From positions 1-15,731 of the forward strand of contig DFBM01000035.1 of the NCBI GenBank assembly GCA_002366645.1: a stretch of 15,731 nt of DNA, written 5' to 3'. Below the pieces are notes generated by a model. That model saw only the letters and a program-made list of their open reading frames with translations, was not told where the DNA came from and did no database searches. Below, piece by piece: positions 1 to 6,624 of this stretch. The DNA comes from Rhodobacterales bacterium UBA3080 (lineage in GTDB: Bacteria; Pseudomonadota; Alphaproteobacteria; Rhodobacterales; Rhodobacteraceae). The translations under genes were made by a program, and so were the position numbers. Numbering within the stretch: the first letter of the stretch is position 1; the number at the start of each line of letters is the position of its first letter.

Positions 1-197
1 TGGTGGTGTGTGTTGACCAACCCCGGCGTTACAACGCAACCTTTGGCGTCCACCACAATATCGGCGGTTTCGGGCAGATCGGCGCCGACAGCCTCGATTA
101 CGCCATCACGGGCGAACAGGCCACCGCCGGAAATTTCGCGGCGCGTGCCATCCATAGTCACCAATACATCGGCGTTTTTTAACAGTAGAGTGGGCAT
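1..197 (-). CDS. Amidohydrolase, N-terminal part (8-oxoguanine deaminase-like), cut by window edge
   Basis: Only the first 65 codons are present; the gene continues past the left edge. The protein opens with a short beta-rich segment typical of the composite domain of cytosine/guanine deaminase-type amidohydrolases (LLLKNADVLVTMD), followed by VVTPGLVNTHHH. The His-x-His at the end is the first pair of metal ligands of the family. The ATG at 197 overlaps the TAA of the upstream LysR gene (TAATG), so the two are probably co-transcribed and translationally coupled. Lying next to puuD and guaD, it most likely deaminates a purine or related ring; 8-oxoguanine deaminase is the best guess from the N-terminal sequence and context, but atrazine chlorohydrolase/TrzN-type enzymes start in a similar way. 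Family is secure, substrate is inference. Confidence 0.75.
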   Translation of the reverse strand, partial: MPTLLLKNADVLVTMDGTRREISGGGLFARDGVIEAVGADLPETADIVVDAKGCVVTPGLVNTHH

Positions 198-1114
198 TAT
201 GCCTCCGTTACTTCGAATATGCGGTTGCGGATATTATCAGTCATAAAGTCGATAAACAGTCGGACTTTGGGGTCCTGAAGGCGTTTATGCGGGAAAATGA
301 CGGCCAAATTCGTGGCCTCCGGCGGGGTATTTGGCAAGACCTCGACCAAGTCGCCGCTTATCAGGTGGGGGGCTATCTCGAACCACGGTTTGTTGATTAT
401 TCCATGTCCGGTTAAGGCCCAGTCGGTCAGCACATCGCCATCGTCCGACTCAAACGGCCCATGCACTGCAAGCTTGCGGACGCCCGACGGGGTTTTTAGT
501 TCCCAATTATACTGTGTGGAGCCGGGGAAACGCAGCAACAGGCAATCGTGGTTATCTGACAAAAGGTCATTCGGTTTCTTTGGCGTGCCGCGTGTCTCTA
601 GGTACGATGGAGACGCGGCAAGTACCCTGCGACAATCAATGATCCCGCGAATACGGAAGTTCGAATCCGGTATTTGCCCCAGTTTGAACGCCACATCCAG
701 CGCCTCGGTTGTTATGTCGACCATACGGTCTGACAGGCGTAGGCGGACCTCGATTTCAGGGTATTCAGCATGGAAATCCGGCACTAGCGGCGCGATTAAC
801 CGTCGTCCGATCCCTAGCGGGGCCGTGACATGGATCGAGCCTTTGGGGTTTCGCGAAACCTCGGCGATTGCGGCCTCGGCCTCGTTCAGCGCGTCGAGCA
901 TTTTCAACGCGCCGCCATAGAATATCCGCCCTTGCTCTGTGGTGGTCAATTTGCGTGTTGTGCGGTTGAACAGGCGGACGCCAAGGTGCTTTTCCAGCTC
1001 CTTGATCCGGTTACTTGCCACCGCAGGGGAAGCGCGTAAATCGCGGCCAGCCGCTGATAGACTGCCGAGTTCGACCACACGCACAAACATTTTTATGTTG
1101 TTAATATAGGACAT
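197..1114 (-). CDS. LysR-type transcriptional regulator (CrgA/DmlR-like subgroup)
   Basis: This is a 305-residue protein with the full LysR layout. The N-terminal winged helix-turn-helix lies at roughly residues 1-60 (FVRVVELGSLSAAGRDL, then VASNRIKELEKHLGVRLFNR and the TTRKLTTTEQG wing). A periplasmic-binding-protein-like effector domain follows from about residue 88 (GSIHVTAPLGIGRRLIAPLV). The sequence style matches the CrgA-like subgroup. The ATG at 1114 is chosen because an AGGTG lies about 6 nt upstream; a GTG three codons earlier (1123) is possible. It is divergent from puuD-guaD and overlaps the downstream amidohydrolase by 1 nt, so it probably controls purine catabolism in response to a purine intermediate. 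The effector cannot be read from the sequence. Confidence 0.93.
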   Translation of the reverse strand: MSYINNIKMFVRVVELGSLSAAGRDLRASPAVASNRIKELEKHLGVRLFNRTTRKLTTTEQGRIFYGGALKMLDALNEAEAAIAEVSRNPKGSIHVTAPLGIGRRLIAPLVPDFHAEYPEIEVRLRLSDRMVDITTEALDVAFKLGQIPDSNFRIRGIIDCRRVLAASPSYLETRGTPKKPNDLLSDNHDCLLLRFPGSTQYNWELKTPSGVRKLAVHGPFESDDGDVLTDWALTGHGIINKPWFEIAPHLISGDLVEVLPNTPPEATNLAVIFPHKRLQDPKVRLFIDFMTDNIRNRIFEVTEA

Positions 1115-1241
1115 TTTACACACCTGATTACTGCAACGAACACGATATCATTATCTATATAATTTTGAAAGTGTGGTGCAAGGAATTGGCTTACGCTTGA
1201 CCCCAATCCGTGCCATTCTGGTGAAAAATGGGAGAGTACAC
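1115..1241. promoter_or_regulatory. Divergent control region between the LysR gene and puuD
   Basis: This AT-rich gap of about 127 nt separates two divergent genes and must hold both promoters and the regulator's binding site. A perfect TATAAT is at 1158-1163 on the plus strand, but no good -35 element sits 16-18 nt upstream, as expected for an activator-dependent promoter. An ATAT-N8-ATAT symmetry at 1145-1160 overlaps it. No clear T-N11-A LysR box could be assigned. The puuD ribosome-binding site GGGAG lies at 1230-1234. Confidence 0.4.
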
Positions 1242-2477
1242 ATGTTTGATTATCCTCTTGTCTGGGAATGGCTTGCCCTTGGTACACGCTGGGTCCATGT
1301 CATCACGGCGATTGCGTGGATCGGTTCCTCGTTCTACTTCATCGCGCTGGACTTGGGTCTGCGTCAACGTGAGGGTATACCCGAAGGCGCGCATGGCGAA
1401 GAGTGGCAGGTCCATGGTGGCGGGTTTTATCACATCCAGAAGTATCTGGTCGCCCCCGCCGCGATGCCCGAACATCTGACATGGTTCAAATGGGAAAGCT
1501 ACGCGACGTGGCTCTCGGGTTTTGCCTTGCTCAGTTTGATCTATTACGGTGGCGCCGATCTTTATCTGATCGATACCAACGTTCTGGATATCTCGGCCCC
1601 GATTGCCATTCTAATCTCGCTTGTTTCTATATTTGGTGGCTGGTTTGCCTATGATTTGCTTTGTAAATCGAAGTTTGGTGACAACAATACCCGCCTGATG
1701 ATCCTGCTTTATATCCTGTTGGTCGGCTTGGCTTGGGGTTTCACGCAAGTATTTACCGGTCGCGCGGCATTCCTGCATCTCGGTGCGATTACCGCAACGA
1801 TCATGAGTGCCAACGTCTTCATCACGATCATTCCGAACCAGAAGGTTGTGGTGGCTGATCTGATCGCGGGCCGCAAGCCTGACCCCAAATACGGAAAGAT
1901 TGCCAAACAGCGTTCGACCCACAACAACTATCTGACCTTGCCGGTAATCTTCTTGATGCTCTCCAATCACTACCCGCTGGCCTTTGCGACGGAGTACAAC
2001 TGGATAATCGCCAGCCTTGTGTTCCTGATGGGTGTCACGATCCGGCATTACTTCAACTCTAAACACGCACGCAGCGGGAATCCGACCTGGACTTGGCTTG
2101 CGACCGCAGTTCTGTTCATTTTGATCATGTGGTTGTCGACTATTCCGAAAGTCCTGAGTGGAGAGCCTGAAGAAATTGCGCTGAACCCGCGCGAGGAACG
2201 TCTGGTGATGGCGGAGAACTTCGAGGAGGTGCGCAACACTATCCTTGGTCGTTGTTCCATGTGCCACGCCGAGGAGCCGTTCTGGGATGGTATCCACCGC
2301 GCACCCAAGGGCGTAGTTCTGGAAGAAGACCACCAGATCGTTGCCCGCGCCCGTGAAATTTATCTGCAAGCCGGTCGCAGCCATGCGATGCCACCGGGTA
2401 ACGTTTCGTTCATGGAAGTGGAGGAACGCCGGTTAATCTCGGCTTGGTACGAAGCGGCGGTTTCGGGGAAAACATGA
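1242..2477 (+). CDS. puuD: Membrane urate oxidase PuuD with C-terminal cytochrome c domain
   Basis: The 411-residue protein matches the PuuD architecture. An integral-membrane N-terminal domain (residues about 10-310) has around eight helices, with motifs such as RWVHVITAIAWIGSSFYFIALD near the start and the soluble GFYHIQKYLVAP loop. A C-terminal cytochrome c domain carries one heme-binding CSMCH at residues 338-342 and a candidate distal Met in SHAMPPGN. The family oxidises urate to 5-hydroxyisourate and passes electrons to the respiratory chain instead of making H2O2. The start at 1242 is chosen for its GGGAG ribosome-binding site 7 nt upstream; an in-frame codon at 1173 would add 23 residues that do not look like PuuD. 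The stop overlaps the guaD start in an ATGA junction, so the two are one operon. Confidence 0.95.
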   Translation: MFDYPLVWEWLALGTRWVHVITAIAWIGSSFYFIALDLGLRQREGIPEGAHGEEWQVHGGGFYHIQKYLVAPAAMPEHLTWFKWESYATWLSGFALLSLIYYGGADLYLIDTNVLDISAPIAILISLVSIFGGWFAYDLLCKSKFGDNNTRLMILLYILLVGLAWGFTQVFTGRAAFLHLGAITATIMSANVFITIIPNQKVVVADLIAGRKPDPKYGKIAKQRSTHNNYLTLPVIFLMLSNHYPLAFATEYNWIIASLVFLMGVTIRHYFNSKHARSGNPTWTWLATAVLFILIMWLSTIPKVLSGEPEEIALNPREERLVMAENFEEVRNTILGRCSMCHAEEPFWDGIHRAPKGVVLEEDHQIVARAREIYLQAGRSHAMPPGNVSFMEVEERRLISAWYEAAVSGKT

Positions 2478-3760
2478 AAACGTTATTAAGAGGGCGCGTT
2501 CTTAGCTTTACCGCGGAACCTGTAAACGCAGACGATAGTTCTGCGTTTACGTATTTCGAGGATGGCGCAGTTCTGGTTGATGGCGGCGAAATCGTCGCGA
2601 TGGCCGAGTTCGGGGATATGGACGCGTCGGGTGCCGAGATTGTCGACCACCGACCAAATTTGATCATGCCGGGCTTTATCGATACGCATAACCATTTCCC
2701 CCAGATGCAGGTCATCGGTTCGTATGGCGCGCAACTGTTGGATTGGCTGAACAATTATACGTTTCCGGCCGAGACAAAATTCGTCAACAGCAAGCATGCC
2801 GAACGAATGGCGGTGAAATACTTCGACGAGATGCTACGCAATGGAACAACCACGCCGGTGGCCTATTGTTCTGTGCACAAAGAGTCGGCTGAAGCGTATT
2901 TTGCCGAGGCTGAACGCCGGAATATTCGCGCGCTTGGTGGTAAGGTGCTGATGGACCGGAATGCGCCGGATGGGTTGCTGGATACGCCGCAAACTGCCTA
3001 CGACGAAACAAACGAGCTGATCGGAAAATGGCATGGCCGTGGTAGGGGACTGTATGTGATCAGTCCGCGCTTCGCGATTACCTCGACTCCCGAACAGTTG
3101 GAGATGACGCAAGCTTTGGTTGCGGAAAATCGCGACTGCTACATGCAGACCCATCTTTCGGAAAATCACGACGAAATCGCTTATACGATGTCGCTTTACC
3201 CCCAGCATTCCGACTATCTGGGTATCTATGAACACTACGGGCTGCTTGGTCCTAAAAGCCTGTTTGGCCATTGCATACACCTGAATGATCGGGAGCGTGC
3301 ATTAATGGCTGAAACGCAGTCGGTCGCGGTTTTTTGTCCGACGTCGAACCTGTTTATCGGCTCTGGCCTGTTCAACGAGGAACGTACGCGTGAGGATGGC
3401 GTTCGCATTGCTGTTGCTACCGACATTGGTGGCGGCACAAGTTATTCGATGCTCCGGACGATGGACGAGGCGTATAAGGTGTGCCAGTTGCAAAACCAGA
3501 ACCTGCCGCCACTCTACGCGTTTTACCTAATGACACTGGGGAACGCCCGCGCTTTGGGGCTTGAGACAGATATCGGAACACTGGAAGTCGGTTCGAGCGC
3601 TGATATCGCCGTGCTCGACGCCCGTGCGACGCCCTCAATGGCGCTGCGTATGGAGACCGTTGAGACTTTGGCTGAGGAGTTGTTTGTTCTACAAACCCTC
3701 GGTGATGATCGGTCGGTCGTTGAAACCTATGTGGCAGGAATTGCCGCCAAACCGGTTTAA
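2474..3760 (+). CDS. guaD: Guanine deaminase
   Basis: The 428-residue protein is a zinc amidohydrolase of the guanine deaminase family, which converts guanine to xanthine and ammonia. Expected features are present: PGFIDTHNHFPQ with metal ligands His72 and His74, the guanine deaminase segment LLDWLNNYTFPAE, the zinc ligand His227 in MQTHLSEN, His266 in LFGHCIHL, CPTSNLFIGSG, and the metal-binding Asp317 in VATDIGGG. Length is normal for the bacterial enzyme. The ATG at 2474 overlaps the puuD TGA (ATGA), giving translational coupling. Its stop overlaps that of the convergent DUF4389 gene by 4 nt. With puuD, and xanthine dehydrogenase expected elsewhere, it forms the guanine-to-urate degradation route. 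Confidence 0.96.
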   Translation: MKTLLRGRVLSFTAEPVNADDSSAFTYFEDGAVLVDGGEIVAMAEFGDMDASGAEIVDHRPNLIMPGFIDTHNHFPQMQVIGSYGAQLLDWLNNYTFPAETKFVNSKHAERMAVKYFDEMLRNGTTTPVAYCSVHKESAEAYFAEAERRNIRALGGKVLMDRNAPDGLLDTPQTAYDETNELIGKWHGRGRGLYVISPRFAITSTPEQLEMTQALVAENRDCYMQTHLSENHDEIAYTMSLYPQHSDYLGIYEHYGLLGPKSLFGHCIHLNDRERALMAETQSVAVFCPTSNLFIGSGLFNEERTREDGVRIAVATDIGGGTSYSMLRTMDEAYKVCQLQNQNLPPLYAFYLMTLGNARALGLETDIGTLEVGSSADIAVLDARATPSMALRMETVETLAEELFVLQTLGDDRSVVETYVAGIAAKPV

Positions 3761-4044
3761 TAGACTTGGACGGTGTCTTCACTCTCGGGCCACTTCGCCC
3801 AAGGGAACGGCTTTTCTTCTGTGACGTAAGTCAAATACTTTGCATCCTGCGCCATCCATTCGGAAAGCGAGGCGCCGAATTCGGATAGCTGTTTGTTGGG
3901 CTCGTTGTTCACAAGTGCCCAGATGAACTGAATAACAGCAACCAGATACAGCACCGTCTCGGCGAGTGCGAAACAGATCATCAGAACGATCATTGGAATT
4001 AGCCGCGACCAGCGTGAGGACGTATCGTCTGTGTTATCATCCAT
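3757..4044 (-). CDS. DUF4389 family small membrane protein
   Basis: This 95-residue protein has one long hydrophobic stretch at about residues 15-44 (IVLMICFALAETVLYLVAVIQF). It is followed by the conserved tail of DUF4389 proteins: NEPNKQLSEFGASLSEWM, then LTYVTEEKPFPWAKWP. The family is widespread in proteobacteria with no settled function. The ATG at 4044 has a strong AGGAGA ribosome-binding site 7 nt upstream. The gene is convergent with guaD and overlaps its end by 4 nt. It lies in the same direction as the alpha/beta hydrolase upstream, but 245 nt and a hairpin separate the two, so it is probably transcribed on its own. Confidence 0.85.
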   Translation of the reverse strand: MDDNTDDTSSRWSRLIPMIVLMICFALAETVLYLVAVIQFIWALVNNEPNKQLSEFGASLSEWMAQDAKYLTYVTEEKPFPWAKWPESEDTVQVY

Positions 4045-4245
4045 AGCAAATTCTCCTAACTAAAACAGGCGCACCCGAGATTGCAGCGAGTGCATGGCTG
4101 ATCGGCATCGGGTAATATCCGATCCCTGAACTGATATTTAATCCTGAAGTAATTGAAAGCAAGAAAACTTTGCTGAATTATTCCAGCAACCATCTCGTAT
4201 GGGTTGCCGAGAAATTTTCCAGCAACTCAACTTCGGTGCTGAAAC

Positions 4246-4280
4246 TCCCCGAAAACCATGCCTAAAGAGTTTTTCGGGGA
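4246..4280 (-). terminator. Hairpin after the alpha/beta hydrolase gene, probable terminator
   Basis: A perfect 10-bp inverted repeat pairs TCCCCGAAAA (4246-4255) with TTTTCGGGGA (4271-4280) around a 15-nt loop. On the minus strand it begins 10 nt past the hydrolase stop codon. It is followed there by GTTTC rather than a long T run, so as an intrinsic terminator it is only moderate; it could also act as an mRNA 3'-end stabiliser. The rest of the 4045-4289 gap shows nothing else beyond a 10-nt repeat, ttccagcaac, at 4181-4190 and 4217-4226. Confidence 0.5.
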
Positions 4281-4289
4281 AGTATCGAG

Positions 4290-4940
4290 CTAGCGTGTAG
4301 ATTCAGTCATCCGCCGACGCACGTAAGCATCGACGAGGTCCAGCATCTCGGTCATACCTGGATCAAAGAAGTGACCTGCACCCTCGATCACTTCGTGCGT
4401 GATGGTGATGCCCTTTTGCTGGTGCAGCTTTTCGACCAATTCTGCTACAGGTTCAGGTGGCACGACTTTGTCTTCTGATCCGTTGATAATCAAACCGGAC
4501 GCAGGGCAGGGTGCCAAAAAGCTGAAGTCATACATATTCGCGGGTGGCGCTACCGAGATGAAACCTGATATTTCCGGACGACGCATAAGCAATTGCATGC
4601 CGATCCATGCGCCGAACTGGAAGCCGGCGACCCAGCAATGTTTGGCGTTAGGGTTCATTGTCTGTAAGTAGTTCAATGCAGCAGCGGCATCCGACAGTTC
4701 GCCGATGCCTTGATCATACTCACCTTGTGATCGACCGACGCCACGGAAGTTGAACCGCAAAACGGCGAAGCCCATTTTGTGGAACGCATAGTGAAGGTTA
4801 TGCGTCACCTTGTTGTTCATTGTTCCGCCATGTTCAGGGTGCGGATGTAGAACGATCGCAATTGGCGCGTCCTTGGCTTTTTGTGGGTGGTAACGACCTT
4901 CGAGACGCCCGTCAGGGCCGGCAAAAATTACCTCAGGCAT
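4290..4940 (-). CDS. Alpha/beta hydrolase-fold protein with Gln at the nucleophile position
   Basis: The 216-residue protein has the full fold of a short COG2945-type alpha/beta hydrolase. The early oxyanion-hole region is LHPHPEHGGTMNNKV (residues 31-45), followed by FNFRGVGRSQG (64-73). The nucleophile elbow reads GFQFG at 106-110. The acid candidate Asp157 (GSEDKVVPPE) and His190 (EGAGHFF) are both kept. The elbow normally carries Ser in the middle; here the codon is CAG, giving Gln108, so classical esterase chemistry is not expected. The ATG at 4940 has AGGAG about 8 nt upstream. It is divergent from iscR and shares the intergenic region holding the candidate IscR operator, so iron regulation of both directions is possible. 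Substrate unknown. Confidence 0.88.
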   Translation of the reverse strand: MPEVIFAGPDGRLEGRYHPQKAKDAPIAIVLHPHPEHGGTMNNKVTHNLHYAFHKMGFAVLRFNFRGVGRSQGEYDQGIGELSDAAAALNYLQTMNPNAKHCWVAGFQFGAWIGMQLLMRRPEISGFISVAPPANMYDFSFLAPCPASGLIINGSEDKVVPPEPVAELVEKLHQQKGITITHEVIEGAGHFFDPGMTEMLDLVDAYVRRRMTESTR

Positions 4941-4980
4941 ACAATATCGCTCCTGCGACTTAAGGGGGTTGACCGAATGC

Positions 4981-4997
4981 TTGACTTAATCAGTCAA
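4981..4997. promoter_or_regulatory. Dyad operator upstream of iscR (candidate IscR / Iron-Rhodo-box site)
   Basis: The 17-nt element ttgacttaatcagtcaa is a perfect 6-5-6 inverted repeat (TTGACT / AGTCAA). It resembles the core of E. coli type 1 IscR sites and, as I recall it, the Iron-Rhodo-box described for Rhodobacterales suf and iron-uptake genes. Its left arm coincides with the proposed -35 hexamer, so a bound regulator would block transcription. A wider GGTTGAC/GTCAACC symmetry (4968-4974 with 4993-4999) surrounds it. Binding is inferred from position and symmetry only. Confidence 0.6.
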
Positions 4998-5009
4998 CCA
5001 ACCTAGAAA
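4981..5009 (+). promoter_or_regulatory. Proposed iscR-suf promoter
   Basis: A -35 TTGACT (4981-4986) and a -10 TAGAAA (5004-5009) are separated by exactly 17 nt. The -35 is 5/6 to consensus and the -10 is 4/6. Transcription would start near 5016, giving a leader of about 87 nt that contains both downstream dyads. The operator dyad covers the -35 and most of the spacer, which fits autorepression. Confidence 0.5.
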
Positions 5010-5019
5010 CATTCTAAAT

Positions 5020-5074
5020 TCAAGGGGCGAACCCTTGACAGCTTGGTACGGAAGTAAGCCCTGAGGGGGCTTGC
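5020..5074 (+). promoter_or_regulatory. Two tandem hairpins in the iscR leader
   Basis: Two further dyads follow the operator. The first is TCAAGGG-GCGAA-CCCTTGA (5020-5038, 7-bp arms, 5-nt centre). The second is AAGCCC-TGAGG-GGGCTT (5056-5072), extendable in RNA through a U-G and a G-C pair to 5054-5074. Both lie between the proposed transcription start and the iscR ribosome-binding region at about 5092-5099. They may be RNA hairpins shaping mRNA stability or translation, or further protein-binding dyads; neither has the T tract of a terminator. Confidence 0.45.
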
Positions 5075-5102
5075 GTCAACCTCTCGTAGATCGGAATAGG
5101 CC

Positions 5103-5564
5103 ATGAAGCTCAGCACCAAAGGACGTTACGCTATGATTGCGCTGGTCGATATGGCGCATGAAGGCAAGGATCGCCTTATTTCCTTATCGGAAATTTCCGA
5201 ACGTCAGGGTATCTCCTTGGCGTATCTAGAACAGTTGTTCGTCAAACTTCGTCGTGCCGGTATCGTGGAATCAGTGCGTGGTCCGGGCGGCGGGTACCGC
5301 TTGGCCGCGCCAACTACCGAAATCCGCGTTTCCGAGATTCTTTGTGCGGTTGATGAAACCATGGATGCAATGTCTCGCGGGGCGGGTGCCAGTGGTGGCG
5401 ATATGGATTCGAACGCGCAACAGTTGACAGATAAGCTGTGGGAGCGCCTATCGGCACATGTTTATGTATTCCTGCACCAGACTCGCCTAAGCGACATCAC
5501 GGGTGATGAACTTGCCCCATGTCCCGCTGTGCCCGCCTTTGTTTTGTTGGTGGATGACGAATGA
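5103..5564 (+). CDS. iscR: Rrf2-family regulator IscR, Rhodobacterales type without the usual cluster ligands
   Basis: The 153-residue protein begins MKLSTKGRYAM, has the winged helix with ISLAYLEQLFVKLRRAGIVESVRGPGGGYRLA (two adjoining parts of the recognition helix and wing, residues 37-67), and ends in the usual C-terminal helices. In classical IscR the [2Fe-2S] cluster is held by three Cys and one His in a C-x5-C-x5-C-x2-H stretch. Here that stretch (about residues 91-110) has no Cys and carries Asp in the expected His place (QLTDKLW). Only Cys81 and Cys140 are present. Rhodobacterales IscR proteins are known to be poor in Cys, yet R. sphaeroides IscR was reported to repress suf genes and bind a cluster. 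Being first in the suf operon and preceded by a dyad operator, it is most likely the iron/Fe-S-responsive repressor of this locus. The stop overlaps the next start (ATGA). Confidence 0.94.
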   Translation: MKLSTKGRYAMIALVDMAHEGKDRLISLSEISERQGISLAYLEQLFVKLRRAGIVESVRGPGGGYRLAAPTTEIRVSEILCAVDETMDAMSRGAGASGGDMDSNAQQLTDKLWERLSAHVYVFLHQTRLSDITGDELAPCPAVPAFVLLVDDE

Positions 5565-6604
5565 GTAGGGTTTATCTGGATCACAACGGGACAACGTCTT
5601 TGCGCCCCGAGGCGCGCGAGGCGATGCTTCGGGCGATGAACGTGGTGGGCAACCCCTCCAGCGTTCATGCCGAGGGGCGGGCGGCGAAGGCCATCGTAGA
5701 AACCGCGCGTCAGCAGGTTTCTGACGCAACCGGTGCTTCCGGCGCTGACATTGTCTTCACCTCAAGCGCAACAGAAGCAGCTGCACTGGCGCTGGCGGAT
5801 CAGGGTTTCCTATGTGCGGGCGTTGAGCATGATTGCGTCTCCGCATGGGCATCTGCCGCGCTCCACGCCGACAAAAACGGCTTTGTCCGCGCCGAAGACC
5901 CAAATAATACGGCGCTACAACAGGTCAACAGCGAAACGGGGGTCATTCACACCCTCCCCGAGGGCATAGCGCTTTCTGACGCGGTACAGGCCTTTGGTAA
6001 AATACCCTACGCATTTTCGTGGAGCGGTGCCGAGCGAGCGATAATTTCCGGCCATAAATTCGGCGCCCCGAAGGGTGTTGGCGCGCTAATCGTTCGCCAA
6101 GGCATCGAAGTCGACGCACGCCTCAAGGGTGGCGGGCAGGAGATGGGTCGCCGCTCCGGCACTGAAAACGTTGTTGGCATCGCGGGAATGGGTGCTGCGG
6201 CCGCTGCGGCGGCACGTGATGTTGATGCGGGGCTTTGGGATGGCGTTGCCGATCTTCGCGACTGGTTGGAAGGTTATTTGTCCGATGCTGCCGACGACAT
6301 CATAATTTTCGCACAGGGCGTTGAACGCCTGCCAAATACATCTTACTTCGCGGTTTCCGGCTGGAAAGGCGAAACGCAGGTCATGCAAATGGACCTCGCC
6401 GGCTTTGCGGTTTCCGCAGGCTCGGCCTGTTCCAGTGGCAAGGTCAAAGCCAGCAAAGTGCTGAAAGCGATGGGCCACGACGAGAATACCGCCAGCAGCG
6501 CGATACGCATTTCGCTGGGGCTGGAAACAACAAGGGTTGAAGTCGAGCGCTTTGCCGCCACATGGATTGAACACTACCGCCGCTTTAAACAGCGTGCGGC
6601 TTGA
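5561..6604 (+). CDS. iscS: Cysteine desulfurase, compact IscS/NifS-like (class V aminotransferase)
   Basis: The 347-residue PLP enzyme has the group I (IscS/NifS) pattern. It starts VYLDHNGTTSLRPEA, has His90 in GVEHD for cofactor stacking, Asp140 and Gln143 in SDAVQAFGK, and the Schiff-base lysine Lys166 in ISGHKFGAPKGVG. The catalytic Cys290 lies in the long loop SAGSACSSGKVKASKVL. It is about 50 residues shorter than typical IscS, mostly in the middle and at the C-terminus, and TEAN is changed to TEAA. It would release sulfur from cysteine as an enzyme persulfide. It overlaps iscR by 4 nt (ATGA) and precedes sufB by 20 nt, so it is part of the same transcript. A second, group II desulfurase (sufS) closes the locus, so the two may serve different acceptors. 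Confidence 0.9.
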   Translation: MSRVYLDHNGTTSLRPEAREAMLRAMNVVGNPSSVHAEGRAAKAIVETARQQVSDATGASGADIVFTSSATEAAALALADQGFLCAGVEHDCVSAWASAALHADKNGFVRAEDPNNTALQQVNSETGVIHTLPEGIALSDAVQAFGKIPYAFSWSGAERAIISGHKFGAPKGVGALIVRQGIEVDARLKGGGQEMGRRSGTENVVGIAGMGAAAAAAARDVDAGLWDGVADLRDWLEGYLSDAADDIIIFAQGVERLPNTSYFAVSGWKGETQVMQMDLAGFAVSAGSACSSGKVKASKVLKAMGHDENTASSAIRISLGLETTRVEVERFAATWIEHYRRFKQRAA

Positions 6605-6624
6605 ATAACAAAAGGGGAAGCCAA

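Noticed and set aside
1173..1241. N-terminal extension of puuD
   Set aside because: The extra 23 residues do not resemble PuuD and the GGGAG ribosome-binding site points to 1242.
1611..2384. Minus-strand open frame of 257 codons
   Set aside because: It is antisense to puuD, which has complete motifs, and has no plausible start context.
4181..4226. Repeat ttccagcaac present twice, 36 nt apart
   Set aside because: Only two 10-nt copies with unrelated flanks; not enough to call an operator pair, iteron or mobile-element end.
5020..5074. Riboswitch or attenuator in the iscR leader
   Set aside because: The two hairpins match no riboswitch family I can recognise, and there is no terminator T tract or leader peptide.
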